A stretch of 64,000 nucleotides of DNA from Sesamum alatum (taxonomy: Eukaryota > Streptophyta > Magnoliopsida > Lamiales > Pedaliaceae). The notes under the pieces are model-generated. The model ran no database searches and was not told the origin of the DNA. It worked only from the letters and a program-made list of their open reading frames with translations. The stretch spans positions 19,018,979 through 19,082,978 of the forward strand of contig JACGWO010000011.1 in the NCBI GenBank assembly GCA_034509735.1, read 5' to 3'. A program made the translations under genes and the position numbers. Below are positions 23,410-35,602 of this stretch, one piece after another. How positions within the stretch are numbered: position 1 is the stretch's first letter; the number at the start of each line of letters is the position of its first letter.

Positions 23410-25473
23410 AAACAAAAGATTTTGATTCAATTCTGAAATATTATTGTTATATTGCTTTTTAAAATAAAAAGATTAATAATTTAAGTTATAATTTGTTCTA
23501 GTAGAAGTTTTTCATTTTGAATGAAAATTAAAAGGTAACATTTAACAATCTGGTAGGTAATATGATATATATGGGATGGAAGCCATTATGAGTAATTTAA
23601 TGAAGCATTAGACACAACAGTTTTTTATTTCCCTGTCATGAATTTGAAACAAAATAAATTCGACAAGAGAAAATATTAGTCTTACTTACGAATTACGTAA
23701 CTAATGTCATCAAGGACTAAATTATAATCTTACTATAATGGATAAGTTTATTTTTTTATAGTTATTATTGTGAATTTAGTCACGGTGAAGATAGAGCTCA
23801 ACCAGACAAGATAGAATAGACAATCTGTTCTTTAAAAGGTCTACATGACAAATAAAGAACATTAGACCATCTCAAAAATTGGTTGGTTTTATAAGCTATT
23901 TTATGAGAAATAAAAATAGTGATTGTAGTGCGTTATATATTCACAAACCAAGGTTAGGCAACTGTATCTAATTATCATATGTAGTTATGAAGGTGTAATA
24001 TTTGAACTTAATATTATAAATATTAAACTAAAATAAAGATTTTCCATAAAAGTAAATATTCTCAAATATTATAGAAGAATGAATTAACTTTTAGATATTG
24101 ATAATGGGTTAAAGCAAATTTTAATGTATTTTCTTTTATAAAATTAGCAATCTAGTATCAAGAAGCAAATAAAAACCTTTACTTCATGACTTAGATGTTT
24201 AATTAGTATAAACCCTCAATTATGAAATACTGTAACACAATAACTAGAAAGGAAGTCTCAAAGGGTATGAAGTTGCCCGATTGACAAAGATACGTAAAAT
24301 AGATAAATGAAGATCAAACTCTTATTTTGTTTTTTAACCTTACATTATTCTTATTTAGCCAAACTGACAACACAATATACTGGGTATGGTAAAACTATGA
24401 ATGTTTATTTTAATTTCTCAATTAAACAAAATATCTAAAATTTATGCTTCGGTGTGGCTATTACGACAAACCTCAAGGTGCAAGTTGTCCAAATCAGTAG
24501 GAGAAGATTACCAACTCCAACTACCAAAAGAGAACATATAGTGTAGGTGCATTATTTAGTAGCTTATAGCCAAACATCACATATATTATGAAACAACAAA
24601 AGTAACTATACCTCCTAAATATAGTTATTATGTTTATCTTACCAGGAGAGGTATTCAGTTTTACAAATTATTTAAGATGGGATCAACATTCTTTAGAGAC
24701 TGTCGGTTGATAATATTTTAAAATTATCTTAATTGTTAAAAGAATAATTTAAGGATTCATATAATTGTTGTAATAGAGTTAAACCATCCAAAGTTTCCAT
24801 CCAATAAAATTTAGACTCACACAAGCAGATATGACAACAACAACACCGGATTGAGGTTGTCTAGAAAAAGTTGAGTCACATTTGGAGAAATATTTTTCGA
24901 TGAAAATTTAAAAGATTAAGCAAAGTTATTAATCACATCTAAAGCTTCTCACAAAACACAAGCATTCAATTCAAAGTAGCGGGTTGATTACTTATTAGAG
25001 AGAACTAATAAATGGAGACCTTATGAATGCGTAATTGTCATTAATAAAGACTTGGTGTGATGCTCGGGTCATACGTACAAGAGAAAGTTTTGAGATGTGC
25101 TATAATTCTAGGATGAGGATAGTACCATATCTAATATATTTTTTTAATTAGTTCTTGTAAGGAGTACCAATAGATGATACTACCCATATTAAAATAAGGT
25201 TTAGTAAAATTCATTTTTATACCAGGCCTAGGAAGAATTGTATATATACATATCACCATTAATATTCATAAACTTAGCCACAGCTCTGTTGTACTAGTAC
25301 TAACCTAAATAAGGCCTTCCCTACTATAAATAATGATGTTAGGTTGTATCAGTAGTATTCAAGTGCCCTTTGTCTCTAGTTTCCTGTTGCCCTATATAGG
25401 CATACGAATGGCAGATTTCAACAATGTCCATTTCCAGTATTTCCAAGAAGTAGTAGGATTTGAAACAACTATA

Positions 25474-26087
25474 ATGGCATCCCTAAGTGGCTTTGTTCTA
25501 CTATCAATGTTGTTAGTTATGAATTACATCAATAATGGAGAGGCTCGTCACCTCACGGATATTAACTTTGGTCAAGTCTACCCTAAACCTCTTGTAGACG
25601 AAAAAATACCCTAGAAGCTATTTGTTCTCTGGTGAATGGATGTCGACGATCAACTACTACATCTAACATTTAGAATGACCCAAGTACGAGGGATCTGGAT
25701 GGTAAAACAAGGCCAAGTCAAGTGAACCACAGTCACCTTGGATGAGAAAAGATCCCCACAGAAGTTATATGTTCTCTTATGGGTGGTTGCCAACAATCAA
25801 CCATGGTATCCAACATTGAAATTAACCCTGGTATAAAGGATCTAGAAGAAATAACAAGCTCAAATTATGTTGGCCTTAGTTAACTTGGGGAAGAGAAAAT
25901 ACCATTAGAAGCAATTTGTTCTCTTGTTGGTGGTTGTCAATGGTCAACTAGTAGACCAAATAATTTTATTCACCTAAGTCACAAGGATCTGAAAGAAAAG
26001 GCTAGCTCAATTGCGGTCAACCTCAGTCGTGTTGGAGATGAAAAGATTCCCCCTGAAGCAATTTGTTCTCTGGTTGGTGGTTGTTAA
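25474..26087 (+). pseudogene. Copy 1, secreted four-core repeat protein (frameshifted)
   Basis: Starts MASLSGFVLLSMLLVMNYIN like the intact copies, but one base is lost in the C run of the first core (ATACCCTAGAAG instead of ATACCCCCGGAAG), giving a stop at 25612-25614 after 46 codons. Later core sequences are still readable in another frame to the TAA at 26085-26087, with extra changes (GTGAATGGATG replacing GTCGGTGGATG). Upstream, the short uORF present in other copies has lost its stop, so an in-frame ORF runs from 25333 into the signal peptide. It is the most diverged copy, at the left border of the array. Confidence 0.85.
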
Positions 26088-28245
26088 GCCTCCAATCTAT
26101 TTGTGCCACTCTATTTGTATCGTAACAATAAAACATGATCACAATTTATTTTCAAATTGCTCTTTGTATAGGAGGTTGAGTAATTAGGTACCATTCCCTG
26201 CTTCATTGTTTCATAGAAGACTAAATTTATATGGAAGCCAATTGACTGAAATGGGTTAACATTGAAATAACTTTGAATTAAAATTGAATCTTGCATAATG
26301 ATTCAATAAGAAAATTTCACTTTTGTTTATTATGTGAGTTACCCAATAATTGTGACAGATGCAATATTAATCTTACTTACGAAGTACGTAGCTAATATCA
26401 TTAAGGACTAAATTATAATCTTTCTATAGCAGATAATTAAGTTTATTTCTTAATAGTCATTATTGTGAATTTAGTCACGGTGAAGATAGAGCTCGATCAA
26501 GCAAGATAGAATAGGCGATCTATTCTTTTAAAAGGTTTACATGACAAATAAAATTAGACCATCTCAACAATTTGTTACGTGTTATGAATTGTACACATTA
26601 TTCGGATTCCATATAATTATCTTTGCAACTAGTAATGATTTAGTTATACAAGCTATTTTATGAGAATAAAAATAGTGATATTTTAAATACATGTAATGCT
26701 TTATATATTAACACACCAAGGTGAGGCAACTATATCTAAAATCACATGTTGTTATGAAGGTGTAATATTTGAACGTAATATTATAAATATTAAATTCAAA
26801 TAAAAATTTTCCATTTAAGTAAATATTCTCAAATATTATAGAACAATGAATTAAAGTTTAGATATTGATAATAAATTAAAGTTAATTTTAATGTGTTTTC
26901 TTTTTAAAAATTAATAATCTAGCATCAAGAAGCAAATAAAAACCTTTATTTCATGAGTTAGATGTTTCATTAGTATAAACTCTCAATTATGAAATACTAT
27001 AACACAATAACTAGAAAGGAAGTCCCGAAGCGTATTAAGTTGCTTGATTGACAAAGATACGTAAAATAGAAAAATGAAGATCAAACCCTTATTTTGTTAC
27101 TTAACCTTACATTATTCTTATTTAGCCAAACTGACAACACAATATACCGGGTTAGGTAAAACTAGGAATGTTATTTTAATTTCTCAATTCCGAAAAATTA
27201 TGTAAAACTTATGGTTTGGCGTAGCTATTACGACAAACCTCAAGGTCCAAGTTGTCCAAATCATTAGGAGAAGATTACCAACTACAACTCCCAAAAGAGA
27301 ACATAGAGCATAGGTGCATTATCAATAGCTTATAGCCAAACCTCACATATATTATGAAACAACAAAAGTAACTATACTTCCTAAATATAGTTATTATTTT
27401 TATGTTACAACGAGAGGTATTCAGTTTTACAAATAATTTAAGATGGGATCGGCATTTTTTTATAGATTATAGGTTTATAATATTTTAAAATTACCTTAAA
27501 TGTTAGAAGAATAATTTATGGATTCATATAATTGTTGTAACAGAGTTAAACCTTGCAAAGTTTCCATACAATAAAATTTAGACTCACACAAGAAGATATG
27601 ACAACAACAACAACACTCGATTGAGGTTGTTTAGACAAAGTTGAGTCACATTCGAGAGGAGAAATATTTTACGATGAAAATTCAAAAGATTAGGCAAAGT
27701 TATTAGTCACATCTCAAGCTTTTCACAGAACACAAGCATTCAATTCAAAGTAGCCGGTTGATTACTTATTAGAGAGAACTAATAAATGGAGACCTTATGA
27801 ATGGGTAATTGTCCTTAGTAAAGACTTGGCGTGATGCTCAGGTCATACGTACAAGAGAAAGTGTTGAGCTGTGCTATAATTCTCTGATAAGGATAGTACC
27901 ATGTCTAATATATTTGTTTAATTAGTTCTTGTAAGGAGTACCAATAGATGCTACTATCCATATTAAATTATGGTTTAGTAAAATTCATTTTTATACCAGG
28001 CCTAGGAAGAATTGTATATATATATTTCACCATTACTATTCACAAACTTAGCCACCACTCTGTTGTACTAGCACTAAACTCAATAAGGCCTTCCCTACTA
28101 TAAATAATGAAGTTAGGTTTGCGAGTAGTATTCAAGTGCCCTTAATCTCTAGTTTTCTTTTGCCTGTATAGGCATACGGATGGCAAATTTGAACAATGTC
28201 TATTTCTAGTATTTCCAAGAAGTAGCAGGATACGAAACAACTATA

Positions 28246-28859
28246 ATGGCATCCCTAAGTGGCTTTGTTCTACTATCAATGTTGTTAGTTATGAATTACA
28301 TCAATAATGGAGAAGCTAGTCACTCTCGGATATTAACTTTGGTCAAGTCCACCCTAGATCTCTTGTAGAGGAAAAAATACTCCCGGAAACTATTTGTTCT
28401 TTGGTTGGTGGATGTCAACTATCAACTATTGCATCTAGCATTGAGAATGACCCAAGTACGAGGGATCTGGATGGTAAAACAAAGCCAAGTCAAGTCAATC
28501 ACAGTCACCTTGGAGAAGAAAAGATCCCAACAGAAGTTATATGTTCTCTTATGCGTGGTTGCCAACAATCGACCATGGTTTCGAACATTGAAATTCACCC
28601 TGGTATAAAGGATCTAGAAGAAAAAACAAGCTTAAATTATGTTGGCCTTAGTCAACTTGGGGAAGAGAAAATACCACCAGAAGCAATTTGTTCTCTTGTT
28701 GGTGGTTGTCAACGGTCAACTAGTAGATCAATTACTTTTATTCACCCAAGTGACAAGGATCTGAAAGAAAAAGGCTAGGTCAATTGCGGTCAACCTCAGT
28801 CGTCTTGGAGACGAAAAGATTCCCCTGAAGCTATTTTTTCTCTGGTTGGTGGTTGTTAA
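28246..28859 (+). pseudogene. Copy 2, secreted four-core repeat protein (several frameshifts)
   Basis: The signal peptide is intact. A base is lost just after it (CACTCTCGG against CACCTCTCGG), an A is gained near 28770 (AAAAAGGCT) and a C is lost near 28831. The middle of the coding region stays open from 28401 to 28778 and carries cores 2 and 3 and the end of core 1, with core 2 altered to ICSLMRGC. It ends at TAA 28857-28859. Confidence 0.85.
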
Positions 28860-29567
28860 GCCTGCAATCTATTTGTGCCACTCTATCTGTATCGTAATTA
28901 ATGTCGAGCAACTTTGCATGTCTTCATACATACCATACATGCATATGTCATTGCTTATGGCTAATTAATAATGATAAGAAAAACATATGGACAAGGCGTT
29001 AGGATTCGGTCCTTATCCTATATCTCGGCTTTGTAATAATAGATAATTTAATAAAAGGAGTGGCGTAAGTATTAGCTTGTTGTTTTTTTTTTTATTATTA
29101 TTTTTGATTTATTCCCCATTATCCCAAAGTATAATTATAAAACTTCTTCAACCAAGATTGATAGTAATCATATCTAGTACTATGAAAAGTACGGTGCAAA
29201 TTTTAGATCCATATATAACCCTATGTGAAAGGTTCAAGTATTGGCTAGAAGGATAGACAATCGATCAAATTACGTTTACAACAGATGAACCATCCAAACA
29301 TATAGTATCTATAATTGATTACAAATTGCAAATTGAGAAAGATGTGTAATAGAGATAAGACAACTTTTGCTTCACGCATGATTAAGGAAGGAATTAGGGG
29401 TCTATGATCAATATATATCACCAATAAACTTAACAATAAAACATGATCACAATTCATTTTCAAATTACTCTTTGGATAGGAGGTTGACTAATTAGGTAAC
29501 ATTCCCTGCTTCATTGTTTCATAGAATACTAAATTTATATGGAAGCCAAGTGACTGAAATGGGTTGA

Positions 29568-29841
29568 CTCTACAATAAAATAGCTAAATTGCAATAAAAT
29601 AATTTGTTGCTGAAATCAGCGTCGAGCTAATTAGCAAGTAGAACTCTTGTTGCTAATCTACACTATTTATATATATTTTAAATAATTCGTTGTTAAATTT
29701 GTTAGCAAGTAAATTTTCGTTGGTAAATTGATAAGGAAGTAAATTTTTTGTATTAAATAATGTATTTTCTACGATAATTTTACTTACTAATTAGCTCGAC
29801 ACTGATTTTTTTCATTGCTATTGAACATTTTTCTTGTAGTG
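29568..29841. mobile_element. CACTA-like MITE inserted in the copy 2 spacer
   Basis: An insertion of 274 bp is absent from all other units, which read GGGTTAATATTTGAATGAAC here. The right end, reverse-complemented, is CACTACAAGAAAAATG, the classic CACTA (En/Spm) terminus; the left end is CTCTACAATAAAATAGC. The flanking 3-mers TGA and TAA fit a 3-bp target duplication with one change. The interior has subterminal repeats of the GTTAGCAAGTAAATTTT type and no coding capacity. Confidence 0.8.
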
Positions 29842-32549
29842 TAATATTTCAGTGAACTAACCTTGAATTAAATTTAAATCTTGCATAATGATTCAATAAG
29901 GAAATTTCACTTTTGTTTATTATGTCAGCTACCCAATAATGGTGTTGATTATATAAATTGAAGAAATTCCATTTGTATGAGTTAAGGCTCAAAACATGAA
30001 TAACAATAGAGTTGTTTTAATGTAAATTACCCAAAGAGTTTCATGCTTCTCTGTAAGCCTAGGCACAAAATTAGTTTAGCTTGAAAAGATGGTGATTAGA
30101 TTTGGAGAATTTTATTATTTCATTTTTGTATGACTATATGTATCTGTCCATTATTTTCTTAATTTGAAAATTCTTCTTTTGTATGACCGAAAACCCCATG
30201 TATGCACTTGTTATAGTGTGAATGTACGGGTCATGCTGAAAAATTGCAAAATGCTACTTGGAACACGCAAAAAGACAATATAAAATATTCAGTGTTCTTG
30301 CATTATAAGTTACATTAGTGAAATATTTTAACTTCTAATTGGGGATTGTGATATTTTCCTATAAGCTGACAAGAAGAAAATTATGTTTTTTCACTTCAAA
30401 TGCTTATATTTTTAAAAAAATGATATGTACATTTTTTAAACAACATAGTGATATGATATACAGTGCAAGCGAAACTAGACCATAATTGTCCAGGTGGTCT
30501 TATGGTTTAAAAACTACTTTGTATGTTTCACATAATAGTACACGCAACAAGAATATAATGGAAAAAATAAAAGATTTTATTTCAATTTTGAAATATTATT
30601 ATTATATTGCTTTTCAAAATAAAAAAAATTAATAATTTAAGTTATTTGTTCTGGTAGAAAGTTTTTCATTTTGACAGAAAATTAAAACGTAATATTTAAC
30701 AATCTGGTAGGTAATATGATATATTTTGAATGGAAGCCATTATGAGTAATTTAATGATCCATTAGACACAATAGTTTCTTATTTGCCTGTCATGAATATG
30801 CAACAAAGTTAAATTCGACAGATGAAAATATTAGTCTTACTTATGAAGCACGTAACTAATTTCATTAAGGACGAAATTATAGTCTTACTAGCTATAGCAG
30901 ATAAGTTTATTTCTTAATAGTCATTATTGTGAATTTAGTCACGGTGAAGATAGAGCTCAATCAAACAAGATAGAATGGGCGATATATTCTTTTAAAAGGT
31001 TTACATGACAAATAAAGAATATTAGACCATCTCAACAATTTGTTGCGTGTTATGAATTACACATTATTTGGATTCAAGATAATTATATTTGCAACTAGTA
31101 ATAATTTAGTTACACAAGCTATTTTATGATAAATAAAAATAGTGACACTTTAAATACATGTAGTGCTTTTTATATTAACACACAAAGGTGAGGAATCTAT
31201 ATCTAATTATCATATGTTGTTATGAAGGTGTAATATTTGAACGTAATATTATAAATATTAAATTCAAATAAAGATTTTCCATTTAAGTAAATATTCTCAA
31301 ATATTATAGAACAGTGAATTAAAGTTTAGATATTGATAATAAATTAAAGTTAATTTTAATGTGTTTTCTTTTAAAAAATTAATAATCTAGCATCAAGAAG
31401 CAAATAAAAACCTTTATTTCATGAGTTAGATGTTTCATTAGTAAAAACCCTAAGTTATGAAATATTATAACACAATAACTAGAAAGAAAGTCTCGAAGGG
31501 TATGAAGTTGCTTGATTGACAAAGATACGTAAAATCTAAAAATGAAGATCAAACCCTTATTTTGTTACTTAACATTACATTATTCTTATTTAGCCAAACT
31601 GACAACACAATCTACCGGGTTAGGTAAAACTATGAATGTTTATTTTAATTTCTCAATTAAGAAAAATTATCTATACTTTATGCTTTGGCGTGGCCATTAC
31701 GACAAACCTCAAGGTGAAAGTTGTCCAAATCAGAAGGAGAAGATTACCAACTACAACTACCAAAAGAGAATATAGAGCATAGGTGCATTATCAGTAGCTT
31801 ATAGCAAAACCTCACGTATATTATGAAACAACAAAAGCAACTATACCTCCTAAATATAGTTATTATTTTTATCTTACAACGAGAGGTATTCAGTTTTACA
31901 AATAATTTAAGATGGGATCAACATTCTTTATAGATTATGGGTTGATAATATTTTAAAATTAGCTTAAATGATAGAAGAATAATTTATGGATTCATATAAT
32001 TGTTGTAAAAGAGTTAAACCTTGCAAAGTTTCCATGCAATAAAATTTAGACTCACACAAGAAGATATGATAACAACCACACCCGATTGAGGATGTCTAGA
32101 AAAAGTTGAGTGACATTCGAGTGGAGAAATATTTTTACGATTAAATTTAAAAGATTAAGCAAAGTTATTAGTCACATCCAGAGCTTTTCACAGAACACAA
32201 GCATTCAATTCAAAGAAGCCGGCTGATTACTTATAAATGGAGACCTTATGAATGGGTAATTGTCCTTAGAAAAGACTTAGCGTGATGCTCGGATCAGACG
32301 TACAAGAGAAAGTATTGAGCTGTGCTGTAATTCTAGGATAAGGATAGTACCATATCTAATATATTTGTTTAATTAGTTCTTGTAAGGTGTACCAATAGAT
32401 GATACTATCCACATTAAAATATGATTTAGCAAAATTCATTTTTATACCATACCTAGGAAGAATTGTATATATACATATCACCATTACTATTCATAAACTT
32501 AGCCAAAACTCTGTTGTACTAGCACTAACCTAAATAAGGCCTTCCCTAC

Positions 32550-32557
32550 TATAAATA
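32550..32557 (+). promoter_or_regulatory. TATA box (distal) of copy 3
   Basis: TATAAATA in CCCTACTATAAATAATG, about 140 bp before the start codon and conserved in most units. A second TATATAAG is at 32616-32623, 73 bp before the ATG. Which one directs transcription is unknown; if the distal one does, two short uORFs fall in the leader. Confidence 0.6.
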
Positions 32558-32696
32558 ATGAAGTTAGGTTTGCGAGTTGTATTCAAGTTCCCTTAATCTC
32601 GAGTTTTCTTTTGCCTATATAAGCATACGAATGGCAAATTTCAACAATGTCCATTTCTAGTATTTCCAAGAAGTAGCAAGATACGAAACAACTATA

Positions 32697-33311
32697 ATGG
32701 CATCCCTAAGTGGCTTTGTTCTGCTATCAATGTTGTTAGTTATGAATTACATCAATAATGGTGAGGCTCGTCACCTCTCTGATATTAACTTTGGTCAAGT
32801 CCACCATAGACCTCTCATAGAGGAAAAAATACCCCCGGAAGCTATTTGTTCTCTGGTCGGTGGATGTCAACGAGCAACTATTGCATCTAGTATTGAGAAT
32901 GACCCAAGTACGAGCGATCGGGATGGTAAAACATGGCCAAGTCAAGTCAATCACATTCACCTCGGAGAAGAAAAGATCCCCACAGAAGTTATATGTTCTC
33001 TTATGGTTGGTTGCCAACGATCAACCATGGTTTCAAATATTGAAATTCACCCTGGTATAAAGGATCTAGAAGAAAAAACTAGCTCAAATTATGTTGGCCT
33101 TAGTAAACTTGGGGAAGAGAAAATACCACCAGAAGCAATTTGTTCTCTTGTTAGTGGTTGTCAACGGTCAACTAGTAGATCAAATACTTTTATTCACGCA
33201 AGTGACAAGGATCTGAAAGAAAAGGCTAGCTCAATTGCGGTCAACCTCAGTCGTCTTGGAGACGAAAAGATTCCCCCTGAAGCTATTTGTTCACTGGTTG
33301 GTGGTTGTTAA
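32697..33311 (+). CDS. Copy 3, secreted four-core repeat protein (intact, 204 aa)
   Basis: Single-exon gene of unrecognised family. Residues 1-24 form a signal peptide (hydrophobic FVLLSMLLVMNYINN, likely cleavage after GEA). The mature part has four cores: EEKIPPEAICSLVGGC, EEKIPTEVICSLMVGC, EEKIPPEAICSLVSGC and DEKIPPEAICSLVGGC. Cys positions are 51/57, 100/106, 149/155 and 198/204, at an exact 49-residue period. Linkers between cores start QR[AS]T. The last Cys is the C-terminus. This is the most diverged intact copy: HHRPLI for HPRPLV, and core 3 SLVSGC for SLVGGC. The start is supported by the signal peptide and by position relative to the TATA boxes. Function unknown; probably secreted, possibly a multi-peptide precursor. 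Confidence 0.88.
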   Translation: MASLSGFVLLSMLLVMNYINNGEARHLSDINFGQVHHRPLIEEKIPPEAICSLVGGCQRATIASSIENDPSTSDRDGKTWPSQVNHIHLGEEKIPTEVICSLMVGCQRSTMVSNIEIHPGIKDLEEKTSSNYVGLSKLGEEKIPPEAICSLVSGCQRSTSRSNTFIHASDKDLKEKASSIAVNLSRLGDEKIPPEAICSLVGGC

Positions 33312-33501
33312 GCCTCCAATCTATTTGTGCCACTCTATTTGTATTGTAATTAATGCCTAGCAAATTTGTATGTATTCATAGATACCATACATGCATATGT
33401 CATTGCTTATGGCTAATTAATAATGATAAGAAAAACATATGGACAAGGCGTTAGGATTTGGTTCTTATCCTATATGTCGGCTTTGTAATAATAGATTAAT
33501 T

Positions 33502-33507
33502 AATAAA
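33502..33507 (+). terminator. AATAAA polyadenylation signal of copy 3
   Basis: AATAAA about 190 bp after the stop codon, at the same place in every unit. Confidence 0.55.
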
Positions 33508-34987
33508 AGGGATGCGTAAGTATTATCTTTTTTTTTCTAATTATTTTTTATTCATTCCCCACTATCCCAAAGTACAATTGTAAAACTTCTTCATCAAATA
33601 TTGATAGTAATCATATCTAGTACTATGGAAAGTACGGTGCACATTTTAGGTCTATATATAACCCCTAACTATGTGAAAGGTTCAAGGATTGGCTAGAAGG
33701 ACAGACAATCGATACAAATTACATCTACAACAGATGAACCATCCAAACATATAATATCTATAATTGATTACAAATTGTAAATTGAGAAAGATGTGTAATA
33801 GGATCTTATCTTGAATAAGTGACATCTTTTGCTTCACGCATAATTTAGGAAGGAATTAGGGGTCTATGACCAATATATATCCCCAATAAACTTAACAATA
33901 AAACATGATCACATTTCATTTTCAAATTATTCTTTGCATAAGAGGTTGAGTAAGTAGGTACCATTCCCGGCTTTATTATTCCATAGAAGACTAAATTTAT
34001 ATAGAAGCCAAGTGACTGGAATGGGTTAATATTTAAATGAACTAACCTTGAATTAAAATTAAATCTTGCATAATGATTAACTAAGAAATTTGACTTTTGT
34101 TGATTATATGAGTTACCCAATAATGGTGTTGATTATATGAATTGAAGAAATTCCATTTGTATGAGTTAAGGCTCAAAACATGAATAATAATAGAGTTGTT
34201 TTAATGTAAATTACCCAAAGAGTTTCATGCTTCTCTGTTAGTCTAGGCACAAAATTAGTTTAGCTTCAGAAGATGGTGATTAGATTTGAAGAATTTTATT
34301 GTTTCATTTTTGTATGACTATATGTATCTGTCTATTATTTTCTTAACTTGAAAATTCTTCTTTTGTATGACCTAAAACCCCGTATATGTACTTGTTATAG
34401 GGTGAATGTACGGGTCATGCTGAAAAATTGCAAAATGCTACTTGGAACACGCAAAAAGACAATATTAAATATTTACTGTTCTTGCATTATAAGTTACATT
34501 AGTGAAATATTTTAACTTCTAATTGTGGATTATGATAATTTTTCCATAAGCTGACAAGAAGAAAATTATGTTTATTTTTCACTTCAAATGATTATATTTT
34601 TAAAATAATTATATGGACATGTTTTAGACAACATAGTAATATGAATATGCAGTGCAAGCAAAACTAGATCATAATTGTCCAACTGGTCTTATGGTTAGAA
34701 AACTACTTAGTATCTGTCACATAATACTACACACAACAAGAATACAATGGGAAAAATAAAAGATTTTAATTCAATTTTGAAAATTATTATTATAATGCTT
34801 TTCAAAATAAAAAAATTCATAATTTAAGTTATAATTTGTTCTGGTAGAATGTTTTTCATTTTTACTGAAAATTAAAAGGTAACATTAACTATCTGGTAGG
34901 TAATATGATATAAGCATACGAATGGCAAATTTCAACATTGTCCCTTTCTAGTATTTCCAAGAAGTAGCAGTATACGAAACAACTATA

Positions 34988-35602
34988 ATGGCATCCATAA
35001 GTGGCTTTGTTCTACTATCAATGTTGTTAGTTATGAATTACATGAATATTGGAGAGGCTCGTCACCTCTCGGATATTAACTTTGGTCAAGTCCACCCTAG
35101 ACCTCTCGTAGAGGAAAAAATACCCCCGGAAGCTATTTGTTCTCTGGTCGGTGGATGTAAACGATCAACTATTGCATCTAGCATTGAGAATGACCCAAGT
35201 AGGAGGGATCTGGACGGTAAAACAAGGCCAAGTCAAGTCAATCACAGTCACCTTGGAGAAGAAAAGATCCCCACAGAAGTTATATGTTCTCTTATGGGTG
35301 GTTTCCAACGATCAACCATGGTTTCGAACATTGAAATTCACTCTGGTATAAAGGATCTAGAAGAAAAAACAAGCTCAAATTATGTTGTCCTTAGTCAACT
35401 TGGGGAAGAGAAAATACCACCAGAAGCAATTTGTTCTCTTGTTGGTGGTTGTCAACGGTAAACTAGTAGATCAAATACTTTTATTCACCCAAGTGACAAG
35501 GATCTGAAAGAAAAGACTAACTGAATTGCGGTCAACCTTAGTCGTCTTGGAGACGAAAAGATTCCCCCTGAAGCTATTTGTTCTCTGGTTGGTGGTTGTT
35601 AA
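34988..35602 (+). pseudogene. Copy 4, secreted four-core repeat protein (two nonsense changes, promoter deleted)
   Basis: Signal peptide and cores 1-3 are readable for 157 codons. TCA became TAA just after core 3 (stop at 35459-35461) and a second TCA became TGA in the last linker. Core 2 has lost its second Cys (SLMGGF). The upstream spacer is deleted: sequence belonging about 1.7-1.9 kb further upstream (CTGGTAGGTAATATG) joins directly to ATAAGCATACG near 34905-34912. This removes the distal TATA box and changes the proximal one to GATATAAG. It shares Q58K, T72R, the Cys loss and the TGA with copy 8. Confidence 0.88.

Noticed and set aside
23020..23436. 138-codon ORF before the array
   Set aside because: Low-complexity, AT-rich, no signal or domain, and it overlaps GA/CA microsatellite-like tracts.
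25333..25614. A 93-codon ORF starting upstream of the copy 1 signal peptide
   Set aside because: The upstream part corresponds to the untranslated leader of other copies and opens only because a uORF stop was lost. The body is cut by a frameshift in core 1.
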